Counted from the first letter of the stretch, positions 1 through 13,157 are shown. The stretch is DNA of 64,000 bases from Linyphia triangularis (GCA_963978545.1 OZ021722.1:5336001-5400000), one strand, 5' to 3'. A program made the numbers and translations. The notes: generated by a model not told the origin, from the letters alone.

Positions 1-1581
1 ATATCCTCTGGCCATTTATTATAACCCTTGCAGACTTCCCTCGTTATCTACCATCCTGCATTATTCGAGTCCTTATCTTCACGAGGCCAGGTCTTGGAAT
101 GTCTTCATATCCAGTCATGGGTTGTATTTTGTCACTTCACTAGAGGATCATAAGGATTATTGTGTAGTAAAGTGGTTTTTGATTGTTTGTTGCAGGGGTG
201 CCTATGAGTGGGTTACTCAACGCCATAAAAAAAAAATTAGAGGAGAGGAGAGGGGGGGGGGGAAGGGAGGGTAAGAAATTGGAACATTTTTGGTGAAATC
301 AATTTTTTTTTTAAATAATAATATTTTTTAAGAATAATGCAATAAAAATTCATAAATTACCATTGCAGCCTATAAGAGCTCTGAGGGATTCCTGGTTACC
401 CTTCATTTTTGTCACGAAGTCTGAGGCCATAAAATCCAATATTCAGGTTGGTTGGTTGGAGTTTAAAGGAGCAAGGGCAATACCTGCTCCATATTGCGCC
501 AAGCAATATTCAGAATTCTTAAATAACGTTCACAATTGTCTTATTTCCAAACTGTCGAGTAATTTTATAAGTCTCTTATGTCTCTTATAAATATATTTTT
601 CATTTATTAAACTCACTTCAATAAAGAATTCTTTAACCAACTATCTCTTACAAACAGGAATTCAGACAAATGTTGCCATACCTAAATGTAATACTTTTAA
701 ATATAACGTTTTATCTCGAGTTTACTTATTTGAATTCTTTTCAAGAATAAAAAAGGATTTGCAGAATGATTTGATTCTTCTGGATATGTTACTAATACAT
801 GATTAATATCAAAAAGTGAATTGTTTAAATTTTGTTTAGAAATAATTATTTTTGACTGAATAATTTTTGTAAATATTTTCTTCGAGTGTCAACATACTTC
901 GATATTACCTGCAATGTCAAAATACAAATTAACTCATTTCAAATCACACAATTCTCCCCAAGTTTCGGAAAATCTGTTGATTAGAATAACTATTCGTATA
1001 CGTCATAAACACCATTACAATAAGAGGTAAATATTTTTCTTTGAAAGTCAACTTATACGACAACCAATTTTTTCATATCATCCAATTTTCACAAATTTCA
1101 GATTGATCTCTTAATTAGAAGTCCCGATAGACTCGTTGATTGTAGTTAAAAAGCACACTATAATTTCCAATTTCACTTCAATTATTTACAGCAAATACAA
1201 AACATTGCAATGTCACATCGTTTCGTGACATTGTCATTTGTTTATAACACCAATTAAATTTCGCCCTTTCAAACGAATTTCCAAACCGTATTAAACCAAA
1301 CACCCTCCCCAAATACAGCTCCCAATTATACTATTCGCAATTAAGCTCAGCCCCGAGAAATTAAATGCGGAACATCAAAGACTAAGGATAGTCACAGACA
1401 CGGTTAAGCTTAATGAGACACTTAATGGAATTGGCCATAGTTTCTGAGAGTACGACGAATAGTTGTCTGAATTGGCTTCGCCAGAAAAGGAAGGTTGCAT
1501 AACAGTGGCGATGTCTGTACCGGCTGGTTTAGTCAGCGAAAGAATCATTTGAGTGTAACAGGCTTTGAATTAGTGTCGTTA
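1..1581. repeat. Direct repeat copy 1 (identical to 9800-11380)
   Basis: This block matches 9800-11380 at a constant offset of 9799 bases. The match includes the length of an 11-base G run and several A/T runs, and I found no difference by eye. It begins at the window edge, so its true left end is unknown. Identity stops sharply after 1581. A 75-codon open frame at 363-590 is carried in both copies but has no recognisable domain, and I do not regard it as a gene. The block is either a very recent segmental duplication or an assembly duplication. Confidence 0.9.
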
Positions 1582-3612
1582 CAGCCGGGCTACATCTAAA
1601 TTTATTAATTCAAAACTAAAATTATATTCGAAAATGAGGATCAAATTTCTACAGTAAGTGAAAAAAATACGATAAACGGCATTCTCCTTGCCTGATTAAT
1701 TCACGAATTAATTCACCCCTTTCCAATCAAAGTGATCTTCATCCGAACAGCAGCCGTGTGTTCCTAAAACGCGTTTCGGGCAGCGACGTTGCAATGGTAG
1801 ACACTGGAAAGCAATAGAGCCTTATCTCCACGTAATGTATTATCGCCTCTGCCGATCAGGAGTTTATTCTAACTTTGGCTGCCCTTGAGAATTCGATTAG
1901 CAGATTGGTTCTGCTTAAAAATCAGCTTGAGTAAAAGTGAAAGGGGTAAGGGAAAGTAAACAACCTCTAAAAATCGACTGTCATTTTGAAACAATGAAGG
2001 GCCACAGGCACAACCCTACAAAAAAGCAAAAGCAAGGTATGAACTTTTTTTGTGTTTAATTACAAATACTGTTTTGTTGGCCATGTTTGATGTTTCCTGC
2101 TGCACTAACATTTTCTGCCACTGCCATTTTCGGCAAAATAACGCGGCGTAATTGAAACATCATTTTGTAGTTTTCCAATGTATTTTTTTCTTTTTCTTAA
2201 TCTTCCTTTTAACTTTTTATTCAATAAGCGGCATTTGTTGGTGAACTTTGTAACTATTTTTGAAAATCGAGTTTTAAAATTCCGTAATTCCTCAATTAGA
2301 ATTCAGAATGCAGTACATTTCCATCCTCTTGACTCTCTTTATATCGACAACAAATTGCGGTGAAATACTTGCGATTACAAACATTGCTCTCAAATAAGTT
2401 TTCATAGCATGTACTCTATGCATGCAGTGGATGGAAGTGTTATGCAAAATTTACGGTACCGATCAAATTGTGAAATGTCACCTACCTAGGTAGCACAGCG
2501 TTATTGGCCAACGCCGAAAACAGGGGTTCTGGGAAGATTGACTAATCCATGCCGAATCACGAACATCGTTTCAAAATACATGATTTCTTTTTCTTTCAAA
2601 TAAACTTGTCATAACCTTCAAAAAACATATCCTTACCCCTCCGTCCTATCTTACAATACTGCCTTTCAATTTTATAACTCTGCATCAACGTTTCAAAACT
2701 TCCAGTGTATTTTAACCCACCATTGGGTGAGATTGGCCAAAATCCCTAACAGTAGTCAGTCTATGTTGTAACTTTGAAATGTAGATGGCCCTCTCTTTGT
2801 ATATCATATGAGCTGTCTGATGGCGAAACAGAACTTCAGATTAGATCATGAGGCCACCCTAACCAGATCATAGGGTCAGTATAGATTTATTGTGCACAAA
2901 TACTCTAATAATTTCTTGTCTTTCGTTGTGAATGTCTTTTGTCTTCAAATAAATAAACAAACTGCCCAATGGAGATGTTCTCATTTATAAGTTGCCAAAA
3001 GTACAAACGCTAAATGCGTGTTCTGTAAGTCAAATGAGAGTTTCCACCCAGTAGAATTTCGAATCACAAATACTACAGACATGTGCTATATCACTTTAAA
3101 TCACAACCCGCCCTAAATCGCATTGTTAAAAAAATTCACAGCCAGTCGCCTTTTGGTCGGGTCCAGGGGGGGGGGGGGGGATACGGATATTTCAAACTGT
3201 GGTGAATCTTCCCGGCAGTAGTTGTTCGAAGCGTGACGGTCCTCAACAATAGGCTATTGCAATAGCCTCTATATTCTTAGCAATAGATGTAAAGGGGAGC
3301 CATGGGTTTAGAGTACTCATTGTCAAACTGCCCCACCCTTTGGACACTGAGTAAGGTAGTCGGTGATTTGTTTCTTGTATGCGAATCTTGTCAAGTACTT
3401 AGCGGTGGCGTTTCATTCATTGATAAGATGCCGACTAAATGCTCCGACATATCAAGTAGATGACCCAACGCACAACCCTTATTGCAAGTTGTAAACGTAT
3501 AGTAAGGATCTTTTAATGGTCGACAGTGAACCCCCACCCCTCCCCTCACACACACACACACAGGGCGAGTTCATTTCCAGTTTTTTCGAATGTAAAGTCA
3601 TTGGGTTTTTGT
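1582..3612. other. Intergenic, nothing recognised
   Basis: Moderately A+T-rich sequence with no open frame resembling a known protein. A poly-G run lies near 3167-3180 and a short CA microsatellite near 3549-3560, just before the SINE. Confidence 0.5.
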
Positions 3613-3786
3613 GGTTGGTTGTTTTCAGATTATCTGGCACCGTCAGCAACACGAGGGCTATAATGCGCCGAAACATTCATCTTTAGACAAGCCAACATAC
3701 ATTTACAAACACCCATGCCTAACACGGGACTCGGAACCCTGCAACCTCGCGGTCTAGCACGCTAACCACTATACAGTTTGGTCGGC
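3613..3786 (-). mobile_element. tRNA-derived SINE (family A), copy 1
   Basis: Read on the minus strand, the element starts with a tRNA-like head: an A-box-like TATAGTGGTTAG, then a B box ending in the GAGTCCCGT motif. A conserved body of about 100 bases follows, ending in a CAAC-repeat tail. An 11-base direct repeat, TGGGTTTTTGT, flanks it at 3602-3612 and 3787-3797, the mark of target-primed retroposition. The head has lost several bases between the boxes relative to the other copies. Other copies are at 7959, 13158 and 29837. Confidence 0.85.
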
Positions 3787-3797
3787 TGGGTTTTTGT

Positions 3798-4123
3798 TAA
3801 GTTTTTGTTTTTAAAGGGATAAAGGGATCCCTATGAAGATCACGGCTAGATTTGTCAGGTAACAAAAAAAAAAAAAGAAAGAAAAAAGAATATCAGAAGT
3901 TCTAATCGTGAATGCTTGAAATTTAATTATGACAAATAGTTTGATGGCTACTCTGTAAAAATTTGCATCGTGATTCCTAATCAGGTTAAGACTTGGATAT
4001 TCGACAAATAAATTTGTCGCCGGAAATGCTAACTTGCCCCAAGTATTTTACCCTCATATTACAAATATTGATATGTTTTTATTTATCTGTGAAAAACGGC
4101 CAGGTGTCAACGCATTCCAGATC

Positions 4124-4159
<36 letters not shown>

Positions 4160-5212
4160 TATCTGTAAGAAATCACTATGATTATGAGAAAATATATTTA
4201 TTATAAGTTTTGCAAGTTGTATTTTTTTTTTTTTTTTTTTTAATTTAAAATCTTTTTAAATGCTTTCAGAAATCATACACACTAAAAGTAAACAATTCTA
4301 AAGCGAGGTTACTTGAAAAGGGAACGTAGCACGCCTTGTTTTGACAAAAAATTATAAAAATGTCGATTTTGTACCTTTTGTGAGTTTATAAACTTTGAAA
4401 CCTTTCGTTGTGCTGACAAGTTTTTGAGCTGATCAGATAACTACAGTGAACAATTCCCGCATTTTTTTTTTTTTTTTTCTTTTAAAAATTTTTCTTTTTT
4501 ATTTGTATTATTATTATTATTATTATTATTATTCCATTCTAAATGTTTCGAAAGGGCTATAAACACAAAAATTTCTGCTCAATGCACTTTTTTTTTTTTT
4601 TTTTTTTTTTTCAATTTGCAATCAATGGTACCCTGTTAGACGTTGCTGAGAAAAAATTCATTCGGCTCGAATTAAATTTGACATCAAGAGCTCACACACC
4701 CTTCGACGTTTCAAACGAATTTTTCTCAGTTCGAGTTTTTTTTGGAGTTCCCACCTTACACAAAATCCTAAAACTGCAGCAAATATAAATGAGATTACTC
4801 GAACTTTTTTGTGTCATTCTAAGGATCTATTTAATAAAACTAGTCAAAATTTGTGAATAAAATATAAACTTTTTTAGTAAAAAATTCAACACATTTTCAG
4901 TTTTTTTTTTTATGAAAAACACATTTTTTTGGAAACAGTTTGTCATATTATGAAAATACTTGTAATTCACTAATAATTTGACACATTGCAGTTTATTATA
5001 GTTATTATGTGATAAACCAATGACTGATAATTACTTGAGATTGTTTCTTTTATAAAATTCATCTGTGTATGTTTGTTTTCTATTGATTACTGACTGAAAC
5101 CTCACTTAAAGAGAATGGCCCTTGGTACAATGAGGTCTTGTTCCTGGGGTCATTTGTGAAACTTCTTTAAAAACCTTCAATTTGAAAGAATCTATTATTT
5201 TTAGTATATTAT
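3798..5212. other. Intergenic with long poly-T runs
   Basis: A+T-rich DNA broken by poly-T tracts of 15-27 bases (near 4127-4154, 4222-4241, 4463-4479, 4589-4611) and a short TTA microsatellite near 4508. No supported gene. Confidence 0.5.
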
Positions 5213-5915
5213 TGTTGCGTGGATGGGTTCGAAAGATTTGAAGCCAAAGCAGATCAAAACTTGCAGAAATTTATTCCAATATAACTCTTCACATATTCCT
5301 TTACAACTCCAGAGCTTCTCGTTCTAGTAGACTCAATACAGCTCTATACACAACAATAGAGCACAAACAGCAGTTAAACTTGACACACAACTGCTAATAT
5401 CGCCGCAAAAGACAATGCAATACAGTTCACTTTCGGAACTCTCTGAATGCTCGCTGACAGACTACTCAGTCAGTAACTCCAGTCAACTACCGGACTCAGT
5501 ATCTCACTCATGGCCGGGCTTTTATAGAAGTCAAACCTTCTTGAAACTTCTAGAGGTAGATATTTGGAGAACTTTCCAGATCGTAGTCGAAAAGTCCTAT
5601 AGATGTACATGGGGACCGAAAATGTCACCAAATGGTCGCCAAGTTTGGCGAAAAAAATTAGTTGTCAAAACCATCTCCAACTTGACTCTATCTCACCAAT
5701 TTGGCGAGATTGCCATTACCATAATGTTAAATGCCCTGCTCCTTGTAAAACTCGCTTCCCAGCGTTATCTCTGTAAAACTCGTTGTCAAGCATCAAGACC
5801 CATATTGCAGAGAAGCCAAGCTAAGAGGAACTATTGCACTGCCTTATGCGAAATGTACATAAATTTTCCTATTTACAAAATTAACACTACGAAATATTTA
5901 CAAATATACAAAAAT
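5213..5915 (-). mobile_element. Probable solo LTR of an LTR retrotransposon
   Basis: This 700-base block is less A+T-rich than its surroundings and begins TGTTGCG. On the minus strand it has a promoter-like TATAAAAG (+ strand near 5519-5526), followed by transcript-leader-like sequence. That layout resembles the confirmed LTRs at 35254 and 40723. No gag, pol, primer site or polypurine tract lies on either side, so it would be a solo LTR. I could not fix the right end or find a target duplication. The 168-codon open frame inside it has no recognisable domain. Confidence 0.4.
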
Positions 5916-7559
5916 TTGTAATAATATTTTTTATATTAATCCCTGTGGGAAGTACTAACTATAACGATGTATTCATATCAGTTTCACATTTTTAAACGGA
6001 TCAGTGGCTCAATTTTTGTGCATTAAAAAAAAAAAAAAAAGGCTGCTGTCTCACAAATATTACTAGGAACATTTTAATAAAAAATTGATGGAAAAAATAT
6101 CGAAAAATGGAAAAGGAGATAAAATTTGAAATGTTCTGTATGCTTAAAAATTTTGAAAAATTTAGAGCACTATATGATCTTGTTTTTTTTTCCTACTGTC
6201 CAGTAATACTTTCAAATGTGTAAAAATTATAATTTTAAGGCTTAAATTTAAAAAAATAACTTTTAAGTTACGAAAAATGGTTAAAATAAATTGTTGCATT
6301 AAAGGAACAAATAATGGAGCGATAAACAATGACAGAATCGAATTGTTGCTTTAAAGAATATAAATACTTTTATGCATCAAATTCTCTAATTACTTTCAGG
6401 AAACACAGTAAAATTTTGAACAATTAAATTCCACCGATTCATATTTAAAGGTAATTCTATAGTTTCGTTTCCCAAATTCTTAAACAAAAACAAAATATAT
6501 ATCTTTTAATTAGATGCATTTTAAAACTTGAGAATATTTTCTTGGAAAAATGAAATCTGAGACGCGCCCTCTAATTTAAGCTCGAAAGAAAAGAGTCTCC
6601 AGAAAAGGATTTGCGACCTTTGTGTTGGGAAAAGTTTATTATTTGGCGAACTTCTTAACAATGAATATATGGCGGTGTGAGCGGAACAAAAGAGGCGGGA
6701 TCTTTTCCCTCAAGTGGCGGTTGTAATTAAAAACATGCAATTTTCAATTTGTGGCCGGATAAAGGGGAGTGAATAAATTATGGATTACCTTTACCTACAT
6801 CTAATACAATTGATAATATATCGTATTAATAATGAGATAATGTATGTTTTAAGGACAAGGGGACTCAAAATTCTTTATTTTTAGAATTATTTTTCTGAAA
6901 TTTTTTGTGAAACTCAAAAAACTATTTTAAATTTTCAATTTTAAAAAGTACTTTTTAAAAAACTTTTGATATTTCCTAAATTTGATATATCTTAAAAACT
7001 CTTTCAAAAAAATCACTTCATTTTTGCATAAAGTAACTTCTTATAATTCAAATAAAAAATTGCCTTCTTGATTTTTCTATAAGGTAATTAGAAAAAAATA
7101 AATAAAAAAATATATTTTGTACAAAAACTGTATAAAATCCATAGTATACTAAGCTTCAAAAACTTTTTAAAATAAAGTTAAATAAAAAAAACTTTAATTA
7201 CTGAAGACAAATTAAAGAAATATACATGAAAAATAATTGTGGAAAGTTTCATCTATTTATAAAAAGTAGTTTTTACGTTATATCAATTTAAATTAAAAAA
7301 ATTGACAAAAAGCCGTCACCGAGAAAAACATTTTCAAAGTTTCAAGATAGTATGTCTGAGATACAGTTGTCATGTAACAAAAACACAATATTTCACGTTC
7401 TACTAATGATAGAAACAAAATTGTATGCTATTTTATTCAAAAAATATTTGTTTACTTTATAAAGTAATAAAAAAAAGAAATCTTACAATTTTAACATTTT
7501 GAGTCCCATACGCCCTTAAAACGTATATTGATATCAATAATATGTAATATAGAATAATA
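5916..7559. other. A+T-rich intergenic, nothing recognised
   Basis: Very A+T-rich sequence with many stops in all frames and short A/T runs. No gene, RNA or repeat family recognised. Confidence 0.5.
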
Positions 7560-7739
7560 CAGGTGGTTCACAAATTAGTTGGGCAATTTCCTAAGTGAAT
7601 AATGCGCGAAATATAAATTGCAAGCTACTGGTTCAAATGCAGATTAGTGTTACCGTATCCCGAATTTGTGTATAGATGGAAGAGTTTGTGTAAAAGGGAA
7701 TAGAAGGAATTGAGAATTCGAAAATCCTAAACGTGTTTA

Positions 7740-8400
7740 GCACCGTAAGTGCTTTTAATGTGTTTGGCCCATTCTTTTTATTTTGCTGTAAAAATTATTA
7801 CTAGATTCGTATACCTGGATATGCTGCAGATTTACCTACTGCTGATCCTGAAAGAAACAATTTCTGAAGATTTCATCTTTCAACAACAGCATGTCACTTC
7901 TACAATGAGGCTTAATCTTTTCTTTAATTCTAAAATACCAGTTTGGATTGATTACGGGTTGGTTGGTTGTTTTCAGATTATCTGGCGCCGTCAGCAACAC
8001 GAGGGCTATAATGCGCCGAAACATTCGTCATTAGACAAGCCAACATACATTTACAAACATCCATGCCTAAGACGGGACTCGGAACCCGCAACCTCGCGGT
8101 CTAGAAGCTAGCACGCTAACCACTATATCCGTTTGGTCGGCGGATTGATTACGGGAGTGTTATTTCATGGCCAGTACTATTACCAAGCAATATTTCAATA
8201 CATAGATAGGGCTTTGTGAAAGACCCTGCTTACCATCCACCACTTCCGGAATAAAACTGACGAATCTCCATTGCACTTGTTTTGATCTACGTGAACGTGC
8301 TCATTAACATTGGGCAAGAACTCATTTACCAATGGGACACTTGCAGAGTAACAAAAAGAAAGCTTCATCGAATATTTATGAAAAAGGAAAAACTTGGTGT
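7740..8400 (+). pseudogene. Tc1/mariner-type transposase remnant, split by a SINE
   Basis: Plus-strand fragments read as the C-terminal half of an arthropod Tc1/mariner-like DDE transposase. Visible in order: a YLDMLQ segment near 7820; SEDFIFQQ near 7866, where the catalytic Asp expected after FQQ is replaced by Gln; WIDYG at the SINE junction, continuing as SVISWP beyond it near 8155; then GFVKDP and PPLPE near 8212-8250, and a DTCRVT-like end near 8336. The parts lie in different frames with stops, so the gene is dead. Family recognition rests on motif order recalled for these transposases; no search was run. The enzyme would cut and rejoin the element's own inverted ends. Confidence 0.7.
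7959..8141 (-). mobile_element. tRNA-derived SINE (family A), copy 2, full length
   Basis: The best copy of the family. A tRNA-like head with A box and B box lies at the right end, a conserved body follows, and a tail of CAAC units replaces the usual poly-A. Perfect 14-base target duplications, GGATTGATTACGGG, flank it at 7945-7958 and 8142-8155. It inserted inside the transposase remnant, within the codons just after the second catalytic block, so it is younger than that transposon. Confidence 0.92.
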
Positions 8401-8496
8401 ATTTCGCTTTGTTATAAACTTTTTCACTGTCGCAATTGACCAAAATTCTGCATATGGTACCATTCTTTTTTGCCCAACTAATTTATGAACAGCCTG

Positions 8497-9207
8497 TGTA
8501 TTTATTCCTTGAAGCATCTATTTTAAATTCAGATAATTATGTATCAAAGCTCGTGGAAAAAGAGCTGCATTTTGTTTTGATCTATAAACAAATTGAGATG
8601 TAACCGTCATTTTCACTAAAAAAGTAACTCACAAAAGTTTTTTTTAGCTGTGGATTGAGTCCAGATTTAAAAGATGTGCAATTTGATGACATTTAATCAT
8701 TGAAATTATTTTTCCTTTCCAAATTATAACGTCGTGGATACAGCTAACTCTCTGAACATTTAGAGTTAGATTGTATCCACTTTACAGAGACCTGCTTCCA
8801 GTACAATTGCTAGTGTCGTAACAGGCTGATTAATTATTTTTCCGGATAAAGAAGTTGGAGTACATTTCTTGATGTGGACGGAAAGCAGTTTTCTCGAAAT
8901 TTCCTCCCGTTGCATCCATTAGAAACAGTTTATTGCCGTTCTAAGCGCACAGAGGTCGAACGTGCATTTTCTATTTTTTTTTTTTTTTTTACCAAACTGC
9001 GTTATTGTTATTAGGTGGGTAGAAGGAATTTGTTCTACATAATGCTGAAGTACAATGATCGTATGTGCACGGGGAATATCAAAAACATTAATAAGGTAGT
9101 CAATAAGTGAACATCAACTATTAAAAATTGTTTTAACTGCAAATGAGTTTGTGAATATTGTTAACTCACCACTTCTCACTTTGAGATCAGTTGCAGATAC
9201 GATTTCC
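8497..9207. other. Intergenic, nothing recognised
   Basis: A+T-rich DNA with one poly-T run near 8971-8990. No supported gene. Confidence 0.5.
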
Positions 9208-9625
9208 AGCAGTAATTCCACATCATGCTAAACTTAACAACACGCTCCACACATATCTCATTGCTGGGCATTACCACTTTAGTTTAAGACCCAATTTAGC
9301 AATACATGATCAATTTCATTATTCCTTCATTAGTTATTTCAACCTATACCCTAACTTACTTTACCACAACATGCCATACTATAGCAATAATTCCTCAGCA
9401 TGCTGAACTTTGCAACAAATTCACATATATCTCATTGCTGGACATTACCACCATAGTTTAAGGCGCAATTTAGCAATACACGATTTATATCATCACTCAT
9501 TCACACGTTACTTCGCGCTATACCATAATTCATTCTACCACAGCATGCTATACTATAGCAATAACGCCATACCATGCTAAACTTTACTACAAATTGACAC
9601 ATATCCCATTGCTGGACATCAGGCC
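9208..9625. repeat. Degenerate 175-bp tandem repeat, about 2.4 copies
   Basis: Three anchors of the form ATGCTRAACTT at 9225, 9400 and 9574 mark a 174-175 base period. Each is followed by CACATAT, a conserved CATTGCTGGRCATTACCAC segment, and GCAATTTAGCAATACA. Copies differ at many positions, so the array is old. It ends about 175 bases before the left limit of the 1.58-kb duplicated block. Confidence 0.8.
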
Positions 9626-9799
9626 TCCACATAATACTGATCGCTTCAGTTAAGTTCTAAGCGATTAGCAAAAGATAAATAATTCCATCAAGAAGCTATA
9701 CCTAAGAATGAGGGGCAGACAGATCGTTTCTGGCTAACGACGTTCTTCCGGCCGAAAGTTGGCGGAAATTGCCTGTCATTTTCTGATCCCCCAACTTTT

Positions 9800-11380
9800 A
9801 TATCCTCTGGCCATTTATTATAACCCTTGCAGACTTCCCTCGTTATCTACCATCCTGCATTATTCGAGTCCTTATCTTCACGAGGCCAGGTCTTGGAATG
9901 TCTTCATATCCAGTCATGGGTTGTATTTTGTCACTTCACTAGAGGATCATAAGGATTATTGTGTAGTAAAGTGGTTTTTGATTGTTTGTTGCAGGGGTGC
10001 CTATGAGTGGGTTACTCAACGCCATAAAAAAAAAATTAGAGGAGAGGAGAGGGGGGGGGGGAAGGGAGGGTAAGAAATTGGAACATTTTTGGTGAAATCA
10101 ATTTTTTTTTTAAATAATAATATTTTTTAAGAATAATGCAATAAAAATTCATAAATTACCATTGCAGCCTATAAGAGCTCTGAGGGATTCCTGGTTACCC
10201 TTCATTTTTGTCACGAAGTCTGAGGCCATAAAATCCAATATTCAGGTTGGTTGGTTGGAGTTTAAAGGAGCAAGGGCAATACCTGCTCCATATTGCGCCA
10301 AGCAATATTCAGAATTCTTAAATAACGTTCACAATTGTCTTATTTCCAAACTGTCGAGTAATTTTATAAGTCTCTTATGTCTCTTATAAATATATTTTTC
10401 ATTTATTAAACTCACTTCAATAAAGAATTCTTTAACCAACTATCTCTTACAAACAGGAATTCAGACAAATGTTGCCATACCTAAATGTAATACTTTTAAA
10501 TATAACGTTTTATCTCGAGTTTACTTATTTGAATTCTTTTCAAGAATAAAAAAGGATTTGCAGAATGATTTGATTCTTCTGGATATGTTACTAATACATG
10601 ATTAATATCAAAAAGTGAATTGTTTAAATTTTGTTTAGAAATAATTATTTTTGACTGAATAATTTTTGTAAATATTTTCTTCGAGTGTCAACATACTTCG
10701 ATATTACCTGCAATGTCAAAATACAAATTAACTCATTTCAAATCACACAATTCTCCCCAAGTTTCGGAAAATCTGTTGATTAGAATAACTATTCGTATAC
10801 GTCATAAACACCATTACAATAAGAGGTAAATATTTTTCTTTGAAAGTCAACTTATACGACAACCAATTTTTTCATATCATCCAATTTTCACAAATTTCAG
10901 ATTGATCTCTTAATTAGAAGTCCCGATAGACTCGTTGATTGTAGTTAAAAAGCACACTATAATTTCCAATTTCACTTCAATTATTTACAGCAAATACAAA
11001 ACATTGCAATGTCACATCGTTTCGTGACATTGTCATTTGTTTATAACACCAATTAAATTTCGCCCTTTCAAACGAATTTCCAAACCGTATTAAACCAAAC
11101 ACCCTCCCCAAATACAGCTCCCAATTATACTATTCGCAATTAAGCTCAGCCCCGAGAAATTAAATGCGGAACATCAAAGACTAAGGATAGTCACAGACAC
11201 GGTTAAGCTTAATGAGACACTTAATGGAATTGGCCATAGTTTCTGAGAGTACGACGAATAGTTGTCTGAATTGGCTTCGCCAGAAAAGGAAGGTTGCATA
11301 ACAGTGGCGATGTCTGTACCGGCTGGTTTAGTCAGCGAAAGAATCATTTGAGTGTAACAGGCTTTGAATTAGTGTCGTTA
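9800..11380. repeat. Direct repeat copy 2 (identical to 1-1581)
   Basis: Second copy of the 1.58-kb block, in the same orientation. The right junction is abrupt: from 11381 the sequence differs from 1582 onward. The left junction cannot be placed because copy 1 is cut by the window edge. The 60 bases before 9800 are ordinary single-copy-looking DNA that follows a 175-bp tandem repeat. No transposon ends or target duplications are visible at the right breakpoint. Confidence 0.9.
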
Positions 11381-13157
11381 GGCTTATGTTGGAGATGATA
11401 CTTGTTGCTTGCTACATTACGAAATACCAGTGAGTCTGGGCTCCTTACAATTAGGGAGAGAAATTTTCTTTTTTGGAATTACAGTAAAGTTGGATACAGC
11501 ATTCTAATATTGAGAGACATAAGATTCTTAAAGTTTCTTCAACGTCAACAAATCTTTATTTTCTCTTCACAAGAAGTGCTGTAATCTACTGTATACTATA
11601 ACAATTTCCTAAAAATTTAGACTATATTTATTCTTTGCAACTTTAAATTTTCAAACAAATAATACAATGTGATAAACAGCTATTCGAACTATATAACTTT
11701 ATGGTGAACAGTTGTAAATAAATTATTCGTCATAAGTTATGAGAAAGAACTGGATGGTCTTAGACTTTGCGATTTTCTCTTTTCTATAATGATTCCATCT
11801 ATTGCATATTATGATAAATTTTCAAATCTATTTTCAGACGATTTGGGATTTCTTTTTTATTTCCATTTTCAAAGTATTATTGTAAAAAAAACTATCAGTC
11901 AAAATTAGAAAAAGCATAACAAACACACATTAACAAAAAAAAAAAAAATACACTCTAGAAATAATGTATATGGTCCTTTACTGTAATCAAATTATTAAGA
12001 TAGATTATCATTGAAGAGATAACTTCGAAACATTTACTTCGTATTAAAACACACTCAGTCTTTTTTAAAGTGGAAAAATTAAACAAGAAACTGCACATTA
12101 GTTTGAATAAACAGAAAAATATTTTACAGTGTTATAATTTATTGATTCATTGTAGCAGTTTAAAAACAGGAAGATATCTTTTCTCTCCTCTTCCTATTCA
12201 GTCCCTCTTTCATCTATATTTAAATTTCATCTATATTTAAATTTTATTATTTTTCCACAGAGTGTGAGATGACGAAAGTTTCAAATTATTTGTTTCTTTT
12301 GGGTATAATTTTGAAAATTCTAACGAAAAAATGGGCTTTATAATTTTAATTTGTAATGACTACTCACATAATATCCACTTTTCATTTTGTATTTGTTATT
12401 TTTTTAACTAAAAAAGGTTACAATTTTAACTGTTTTAATTGTTTACACAAATCTAAAAGTCATCATGCAAATGACAATTTTTAATGTCAAATTATTCACG
12501 ATTATGTGTAAATGTCTGTAAAAATAGATTGTCTTCTAATTTTCGACTTAGAATTTTGGTAAAATATAATTTCCTACAATTTCAAATTAAACAATGGGCA
12601 GCATTCTAGAAAAATCTAGAATATTCTAATATACAAATAAGAAAAAATCACCAAGAGTGAGATTAAAGAGACATTAAAAAAATTGCTGTAAAATGTCATT
12701 CTTTTATAACAAATCGATAAACATTGATTAAAGTTTAAAAAAAAAAAAAAAATAGTCACCCGACAAACGTTTCCAAATAGTATAATTTGAGAGCAGAAGG
12801 CATGTAGCCTACCACTAAAATCACAAATTCTAATAAACATGAAATTAAAATAATAATTTTATAAATATATATATAAAAAAATATCTGTATTATTAAAAAA
12901 AAAAATTTCAAAAATTTAAATCACGCACCTCTAACTAACTTGACATTAGTTTTGAGTATTATCTAGCTCAAATTGAAAATGATGAATTTTATATTTATTC
13001 ATGTATTACATTTTATTCGGAGTATTTTACCTGATGAGTTCTACAACAAAATGACAATTGAAAGTGACAATTAAAAAAACAAAAAAGTTGTCTAATTTTG
13101 GTTATTTTCATGAATAATTTGAAAAAATAATGCCAAGTTTCCCCCATTGGAATCCCT
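11381..13157. other. A+T-rich intergenic, nothing recognised
   Basis: Unique-looking A+T-rich sequence after the duplication breakpoint, with poly-A runs near 11936-11949 and 12739-12753. No open frame with a recognisable domain. Confidence 0.5.

Larger units (their letters stand above)
7560..8496 (+). mobile_element. Mariner-type DNA transposon, degenerate, with SINE inside
   Basis: The outer ends are an imperfect inverted repeat of about 28 bases: CAGGTGGTTCACAAATTAGT at the left and its near-complement ending CAGCCTG at the right. A TA dinucleotide lies just outside the left end and two bases beyond the right end. Between them lies a broken transposase gene on the plus strand. Removing the SINE and one target copy (197 bases) leaves about 740 bases, short for a 1.3-kb mariner, so internal deletions are likely. 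Confidence 0.75.

Noticed and set aside
363..590. 75-codon open frame, present identically at 10162-10389
   Set aside because: Both copies belong to the duplicated block, so the repetition is not evidence of selection. No domain, no splice context, size expected by chance.
5415..5921. 168-codon open frame as a possible gene
   Set aside because: It lies inside a block that looks like an LTR read against its promoter orientation, and the protein is low in recognisable structure.
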